The position numbers were made by a program, and so were the translations under genes. Positions 32,720 through 36,992 of a stretch of 36,992 nt of DNA are shown here, piece by piece. The notes beneath the pieces were generated by a model. The model was not told the DNA's origin. It was given only the letters and a program-made list of their open reading frames with translations, and searched no databases. The stretch is taken from positions 1 through 36,992 of the forward strand of contig CAZOKO010000014.1 of assembly GCA_964580455.1 (NCBI GenBank), read 5' to 3'. Origin of the DNA: CAZOKO01 sp964580455 (GTDB lineage: Bacteria > Desulfobacterota > WTBG01). Numbering within the stretch: the first letter of the stretch is position 1; each line of letters opens with the position of its first letter.

Positions 32720-33645
32720 TGGAGCAGTTTGGTGTATATGTGCCTCGGCTGGCACCAACTAAAGAATACTTTGCGCCTGGCCATCGAGCCTGCATTGGAT
32801 GTGGAGAGGTTTTAGCTTTGCGATTGGTATGCAAAGCTTTAGGCAGAGATGTGATTATTGCCAATGCCACAGGGTGTATGGAGATTGTTAGTTCACCACT
32901 TCCCAACACCTCATGGCGGGTGCCCTGGATACATACCCTGTTTGAGAATACAAGTGCAGTGGCTTCGGGTATCGAATCTGCTTTAAAGATATTAAGGAGG
33001 AAAGAAAAAATCTCCGAAAAAAACATCACGGTAGTTGCTATGGGAGGAGATGGAGCTACCAGTGATATAGGTTTACAGGCCTTATCAGGTGCCCTGGAGA
33101 GGGGACATGATTTCCTCTATGTCTGCTTTGATAATGAGGCCTATATGAATACAGGTATCCAGCGCAGCAGTTCAACTCCCTATGGGGCTATGACTACAAC
33201 TGCACCCCCGGGAAAAGTAAGCATCGGACAGAAAACCTGGAAAAAGAACATGCCGGAGATTGCGGTCGCTCATAATATTCCCTATGTAGCGACAGCCAAT
33301 CCCAGCTATCCTATCGATCTTATGAATAAGGTAAAGAAAGCAAAAGGTATTGAAGGGCCTAAATACCTCCACATTTTTTCGGTTTGCCCAACAGGCTGGA
33401 GAGCGCCTGCTGATCTGGCCATTCGCCTGGGGAGGCTTGCTGTGGAGACTGGAATAGCTCCCTTGTATGAGGTGGAAAATGGTAAGTATCGATTAAATAT
33501 AGACCTGCCCAAACTCAGGCCGGTTAATGATTACTTAAAGACCCAGGGAAGGTTTCGTCACCTGACAGATGATTTAAGAGAAGAGATTCAGGAGAAGATG
33601 AAGCAGGATTATGCAAGACTTAAGAAAAAGACAAAGCTAAGATAG
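32719..33645 (+). CDS. porB: 2-oxoacid:ferredoxin oxidoreductase, beta subunit
   Basis: The 308 residues bind TPP and one [4Fe-4S] cluster: HRACIGCGEVLALR at the N-terminus, ANATGCMEIV, and the TPP motif GGDGATSDIGLQALSGALER. NEAYMNTGIQRSSSTPYGA is typical of pyruvate-type PorB. The start shares a base with the alpha stop (TAATG). With alpha, gamma and delta it makes the complete enzyme that splits a 2-oxoacid to acyl-CoA and CO2. Confidence 0.95.
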   Translation: MEQFGVYVPRLAPTKEYFAPGHRACIGCGEVLALRLVCKALGRDVIIANATGCMEIVSSPLPNTSWRVPWIHTLFENTSAVASGIESALKILRRKEKISEKNITVVAMGGDGATSDIGLQALSGALERGHDFLYVCFDNEAYMNTGIQRSSSTPYGAMTTTAPPGKVSIGQKTWKKNMPEIAVAHNIPYVATANPSYPIDLMNKVKKAKGIEGPKYLHIFSVCPTGWRAPADLAIRLGRLAVETGIAPLYEVENGKYRLNIDLPKLRPVNDYLKTQGRFRHLTDDLREEIQEKMKQDYARLKKKTKLR

Positions 33646-33653
33646 GACTTGCG

Positions 33654-34226
33654 ATGAATAATAAAGAAGTAAATACAATACTTAATAAATATAAGCGTGA
33701 TCAATCTTCTATCATAGCGATCCTTCAGGATATCCAGGAGGGTGAAAGGTATCTCCCCAGGGATGCTCTGGAGTATGTGGCACAAAAGCTTGATATATCT
33801 TTGTCAAAAATCTATCACCTCTCTACTTTTTATCAAGCCTTCAGTTTAGAACCCAGGGGCAAACATCTCATAAATGTGTGTCTGGGTACAGCCTGTCATG
33901 TACGTGGTGCTGCGAAACTTGTTGACAGGCTGGAAAGTAATTTGGAGATCGGTGCCGGGGAAACGACTTCTGACCGCAATTTCAGCCTGGAATCAGTCAA
34001 TTGTCTGGGTGCCTGTGCGCTGGGTCCGGTAGTAGTTGTTGATGGAGAGTATTTTGGTCAAATGGTGCCTGAAAAGATTGATGATCTTCTTCAAAAATAC
34101 CAGAAAAAATCCAGGAAGAAGGTGAAGGTTTCAGCAAAAAGTGCCAAAACCAGGAAATCTCAAAATATTTCAGCAGTGAAGGGTACCAAGAAGGTTAAGA
34201 AAGGGATAAAGAAAAGGGGAAGATGA
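33654..34226 (+). CDS. NuoE-like [2Fe-2S] subunit with basic tail
   Basis: Residues 1-150 match the NuoE/HoxE/HydC thioredoxin-like family: YLPRDALEYVAQKL, then CLGTACHVRGA (C-x4-C) and CLGACALGPVV (C-x3-C) bind the [2Fe-2S] cluster. The last 40 or so residues are an added Lys/Arg-rich tail (KKSRKKVKVSAKSAKTRKS onward). It begins 8 nt after porB and overlaps the NuoF-like gene by 4 nt. It should relay electrons within an NAD(P)H-reactive diaphorase. Confidence 0.9.
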   Translation: MNNKEVNTILNKYKRDQSSIIAILQDIQEGERYLPRDALEYVAQKLDISLSKIYHLSTFYQAFSLEPRGKHLINVCLGTACHVRGAAKLVDRLESNLEIGAGETTSDRNFSLESVNCLGACALGPVVVVDGEYFGQMVPEKIDDLLQKYQKKSRKKVKVSAKSAKTRKSQNISAVKGTKKVKKGIKKRGR

Positions 34227-36076
34227 GTAAACTTACAAGTGTTGCAGATCTTGAAAGCTTGAGACAGGCCCTCCTGACAAAGAAGGATCCTGATCAGCCG
34301 TGTATTACTATATGTGCAGGTACGGGCTGTCAGGCATATGGGTGTGATAAGGTAACCGATGCCTTTAAGCAGGAGATAAAGAAAAAGAAATTGAGTCGCA
34401 AGGTTGCGATCAGGACCACTGGTTGCCATGGCTTTTGTGAGCGAGGCCCCCTGGTGGTTATTTATCCAAAGAAAATCTTTTATCAGCGCGTTAAAGTAGA
34501 AGATGTTTCTGAGGTTATAAGCGAGACTATCATCAAGGGAAACCTGGTAGAGCGCCTTTTGTATGTTGATCCTGATACCAAAGAAAAGATCGTGTATGAA
34601 GATGATGTTCCCTTTTACAAAAAACAAAAGCGTCTTATCTTTGGGAACAACGGGATTATCGATCCCACCAGTATTGATGATTACTTTGCAGCAGGAGGTT
34701 ATGCTGCTTTAGCCAAGGTGTTGAATGGTATAAGTCCTGAAGAAGTGATTGAAACGATTAAAAAGGCAAACTTAAGGGGACGGGGAGGTGGTGGATTTCC
34801 TGCCGGTGTAAAGTGGGAATCCTGCCGTGAGGCTGAAGGGGATGTAAGATATGTGATCTGCAATGCTGATGAAGGAGATCCCGGCGCTTACATGGACAGG
34901 AGCTTGCTTGAAGGAAATCCTCACAGCGTTCTGGAGGGAATGATTATCGGGGCATATGCCATTGGTTCAAACCAGGGCTATGTGTATGTACGCAATGAAT
35001 ATCCTCTGGCGGTCAGTAATCTTACAGTTGCACTTAAACAGGCGGAACGATATGGACTGCTGGGAGATAATATTCTGGGTTCAGGCTTTTCGTTTGGGGT
35101 TAAAATCGCTCGAGGGGGAGGAGCCTTTGTCTGTGGTGAATCTAGTGCCCTGACGGCTTCCCTGGAAGGCAATGTAGGAGAACCCAGTGCAAAACATATC
35201 CATACAGTGGAAAGTGGTCTTTGGGATAAGCCAACCAACTTGAATAATGTGGAGACCTGGGCCAATGTTCCTCTGATTATCGACAAGGGAGCCAACTGGT
35301 ACAACCAGATTGGGACCGAGGGAAGCAAAGGAACTAAAATCTTTTCCCTGGTGGGGAAGGTAAATAATACAGGGCTGGTTGAAGTGCCCATGGGTATTAC
35401 CCTGAGAGAAATCATCTATGATATCGGTGGAGGGATTCCCGGGGGGAGAAAATTCAAGGCTGTCCAGACTGGTGGCCCCTCTGGCGGGTGTATTCCAGAA
35501 CATCATCTCGATCTGCCGGTTGATTTTGACCGGTTAAGTGAAGTGGGTTCCATGATGGGTTCCGGTGGAATGATTGTAATGGATGAGAGAACCTGCATGG
35601 TGGATATAGCAAAATACTTTTTGAATTTTCTAAAAGATGAATCCTGTGGTAAATGTACCTCCTGCCGGGAGGGGGTTGAAAAGATGTATGAGATAGTAAC
35701 AAATATTACCCTGGGCAAGGGAAAAGAAAGCGACATTGAACTTTTGGAGGAATTGGGTGAAGTAATTGCTGAGACATCACTCTGTGCGCTGGGAGGAACT
35801 GCCCCCTATCCTGTTTTAAGTACTATTCGGTACTTCAGGGATGAATACGAGGCTCATATTAAAGATAAGAAGTGCCCTGCAGGGGTTTGTAAAGAGCTAA
35901 CCCGCTTTGTGATTGATAAGGGTCAATGTGTGGGGTGCGGCAGATGTAAGGTGGTATGTCCAAGTCAGGCGATAACGGGAGTTAAGAAGAAACTTCATAA
36001 AATCAATCAGAAAAAGTGTGTGAAGTGCGGCGCCTGCTTTGATAATTGTAAGTTTGATGCAGTAAAAATTGCATAG
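34223..36076 (+). CDS. NuoF-like flavoprotein with extra Fe-S domains (HydB/HndC type)
   Basis: The 617 residues have an N-terminal thioredoxin-like [2Fe-2S] domain (CAGTGCQAYGC, TTGCHGFCERG). The FMN/NAD(P)H core shows LRGRGGGGFPAGVKW and CNADEGDPGAYMDRSLLEG. An SLBB domain precedes the NuoF [4Fe-4S] site (SCGKCTSCREG with SLCALGG). The C-terminus is a 2[4Fe-4S] ferredoxin domain (CVGCGRCKVVCP, CVKCGACFDNC). This is the layout of diaphorase subunits in multimeric Fe-hydrogenases, NAD-linked formate dehydrogenases and some bifurcating complexes. Here it follows the 2-oxoacid oxidoreductase, not a hydrogenase. Confidence 0.93.
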   Translation: MSKLTSVADLESLRQALLTKKDPDQPCITICAGTGCQAYGCDKVTDAFKQEIKKKKLSRKVAIRTTGCHGFCERGPLVVIYPKKIFYQRVKVEDVSEVISETIIKGNLVERLLYVDPDTKEKIVYEDDVPFYKKQKRLIFGNNGIIDPTSIDDYFAAGGYAALAKVLNGISPEEVIETIKKANLRGRGGGGFPAGVKWESCREAEGDVRYVICNADEGDPGAYMDRSLLEGNPHSVLEGMIIGAYAIGSNQGYVYVRNEYPLAVSNLTVALKQAERYGLLGDNILGSGFSFGVKIARGGGAFVCGESSALTASLEGNVGEPSAKHIHTVESGLWDKPTNLNNVETWANVPLIIDKGANWYNQIGTEGSKGTKIFSLVGKVNNTGLVEVPMGITLREIIYDIGGGIPGGRKFKAVQTGGPSGGCIPEHHLDLPVDFDRLSEVGSMMGSGGMIVMDERTCMVDIAKYFLNFLKDESCGKCTSCREGVEKMYEIVTNITLGKGKESDIELLEELGEVIAETSLCALGGTAPYPVLSTIRYFRDEYEAHIKDKKCPAGVCKELTRFVIDKGQCVGCGRCKVVCPSQAITGVKKKLHKINQKKCVKCGACFDNCKFDAVKIA

Positions 36077-36083
36077 AATACAT

Positions 36084-36115
36084 AGGGTACAGGGTTTAGG
36101 GTGCAGGGAACAGGG
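36084..36115. repeat. Tandem 7-bp repeat in the operon spacer
   Basis: Four AGGGNNN units (AGGGTAC, AGGGTTT, AGGGTGC, AGGGAAC) followed by AGGG lie in the 105-nt spacer between the NuoF- and NuoG-like genes. Similar short G-rich arrays occur between genes of many uncultured bacteria. Confidence 0.6.
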
Positions 36116-36181
36116 GGAAAATCTTTGTTCTGGCTTCTGACCCCTGTTGTAATGTTGATGTTTATACGATAGGTTGCAAGT

Positions 36182-36892
36182 ATGTTAAAGTTACTTATTG
36201 ATGGTAAGGAAGTTGAGGCTGAAAAAGGTGCTATGCTCATAGATGTTGCGAGAGATGCGGGGGCAGTAATCCCGAGTCTCTGTCATAATGATGAGCTTCC
36301 ACCTTACGGGGCTTGCAGGCTTTGTTTAGTTGAAGTAAAGAGGGGGAAACGAAGCCGCATCACCACATCCTGTAATTATCCGGTGATGGAAGGGATAGAA
36401 GTTCTTACCAATACTGAGAAGGTCTTAAAGTATCGACGGCTGAATATGGAACTTATCCTTGCCAGATGTCCCAACTCAGAGGTAATTCAGAAGATGGCAG
36501 GAGAGATGGGTATTGAAAAGCCCAGGTTTTCTTTGAAAGATGAGGATTGTATACTCTGTGGACTGTGTGTGAGAGCCTGCGAGAAGGTGGTGGGAGTGAG
36601 TGCTATCAGCTTTGTGAATCGGGGAACGAAAAGATGGGTTGCAACTCCTTTCTTTGATTCCTCCGCTGTGTGTATCGGTTGCGGCAGCTGTGCATATGTC
36701 TGTCCTACCCAGTGTATTGGCATGGAAGATGTGGATGGCGTTCGCAAATTTCGTAAATGGAATACGGAATTTAAATTGAAAGCGTGTAAGGTTTGTGGCT
36801 ACTACTTCGCACCAGAATATCAACTTGAGTATATGCGGAAGAAAGCAAATCTTCCCAAGGATTACTTTGATACCTGTACTAATTGCAGATAG
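36182..36892 (+). CDS. NuoG N-terminal-like Fe-S subunit (HoxU type)
   Basis: The 236 residues contain a plant-type [2Fe-2S] domain (SLCHNDELPPYGACRLC, TTSCNYPV). Two [4Fe-4S] motifs follow: CILCGLCVRACEKVVG and CIGCGSCAYVCPTQCIGM. An unusual C-terminal pair CKVCGYYF and CTNCR could bind a further metal or cluster. The usual His-Cys3 cluster of full NuoG is not evident, and the molybdopterin domain is absent. It ends the operon: a terminator follows 30 nt later, so no hydrogenase or formate dehydrogenase subunit is co-transcribed after it. Confidence 0.88.
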   Translation: MLKLLIDGKEVEAEKGAMLIDVARDAGAVIPSLCHNDELPPYGACRLCLVEVKRGKRSRITTSCNYPVMEGIEVLTNTEKVLKYRRLNMELILARCPNSEVIQKMAGEMGIEKPRFSLKDEDCILCGLCVRACEKVVGVSAISFVNRGTKRWVATPFFDSSAVCIGCGSCAYVCPTQCIGMEDVDGVRKFRKWNTEFKLKACKVCGYYFAPEYQLEYMRKKANLPKDYFDTCTNCR

Positions 36893-36921
36893 TAAGCTTT
36901 GCGGGGGCTGTTAACTATGGT

Positions 36922-36952
36922 GGCATGAATTGATAATTATTCATGCCTTTTT
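36922..36952 (+). terminator. Intrinsic terminator of the oxidoreductase operon
   Basis: GGCATGAAT (36922-36930) and ATTCATGCC (36939-36947) form a perfect 9-bp stem with an 8-nt loop, followed by TTTTT. Confidence 0.85.
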
Positions 36953-36961
36953 ATTACTATG

Positions 36962-36992
36962 AAACCACGGAGTATATTTTCAAATTCTCTGT
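36962..36992. repeat. CCACAGAG-type repeat, cut by window edge
   Basis: AAACCACGGAG at the left and ATTCTCTGT at the edge match the ends of the element at 14528-14727. The rest lies outside the window. Confidence 0.4.

Noticed and set aside
1..36992. CRISPR arrays
   Set aside because: No regularly spaced direct repeats with unique spacers were seen; the 117-bp periodicity at 6700-7510 is protein repeats.

Overview
This AT-rich window looks like part of a draft or metagenome assembly of an anaerobic, motile, Gram-negative-type bacterium. A deep-branching group near Desulfobacterota or Nitrospirota is my best guess. The indications are a ferredoxin-linked 2-oxoacid oxidoreductase operon, SelB, a sigma-54 activator, a textbook flagellar sigma-28 promoter, C-terminal domains resembling the CFI-box family, and many intergenic repeat elements. 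A 100-N scaffold gap at 1467-1566 confirms draft status. The taxonomy is inferred from gene content only.

Layout. 1-2300: an untidy, partly decayed region. It holds the 5' part of a sigma-70 gene, a small excisionase-type HTH gene, a ParB-like gene broken by a frameshift, a GxxExxY gene cut by a probably false gap, and two copies of a structured 43-nt repeat. 2597-8036: a 1183-residue sensor/regulator, then a secreted seven-bladed propeller protein behind a sigma-28 promoter. 8129-9854: two tandem, divergent relatives of ferredoxin-dependent bilin reductases, with no heme oxygenase or photosynthesis gene in view. 10111-16211: housekeeping genes (small Lys-rich protein, tRNA-Leu, hotdog thioesterase, ribF, selB, dksA-like, tadA) separated by repeat elements. 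16399-26798: a defence-type island with a toxin / Zn-finger-HTH-Panacea antitoxin pair under an operator-like promoter, type I restriction genes with HsdM and HsdS fused, an HNH nuclease gene killed by a stop codon, and a SWIM-SNF2 helicase. 27063-30405: a small Cys-ended protein, two tRNA-Ser, SRP RNA and dnaX-ybaB-recR. 30500-36952: one operon of ferredoxin, 2-oxoacid:ferredoxin oxidoreductase gamma-delta-alpha-beta and NuoE/NuoF/NuoG-like diaphorase subunits, closed by an intrinsic terminator.

How the genes may work together. The last operon joins CoA-dependent 2-oxoacid oxidation to an NAD(P)H-reactive flavoprotein module, so electrons from pyruvate (or a related acid) could go to both ferredoxin and NAD. 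The bilin-reductase-like pair would need reduced ferredoxin, which that operon could supply. The most unusual items are the bilin-reductase-like pair, the one-chain kinase-receiver-sigma-54 activator, the 2-oxoacid oxidoreductase/diaphorase operon and the toxin/Panacea locus.
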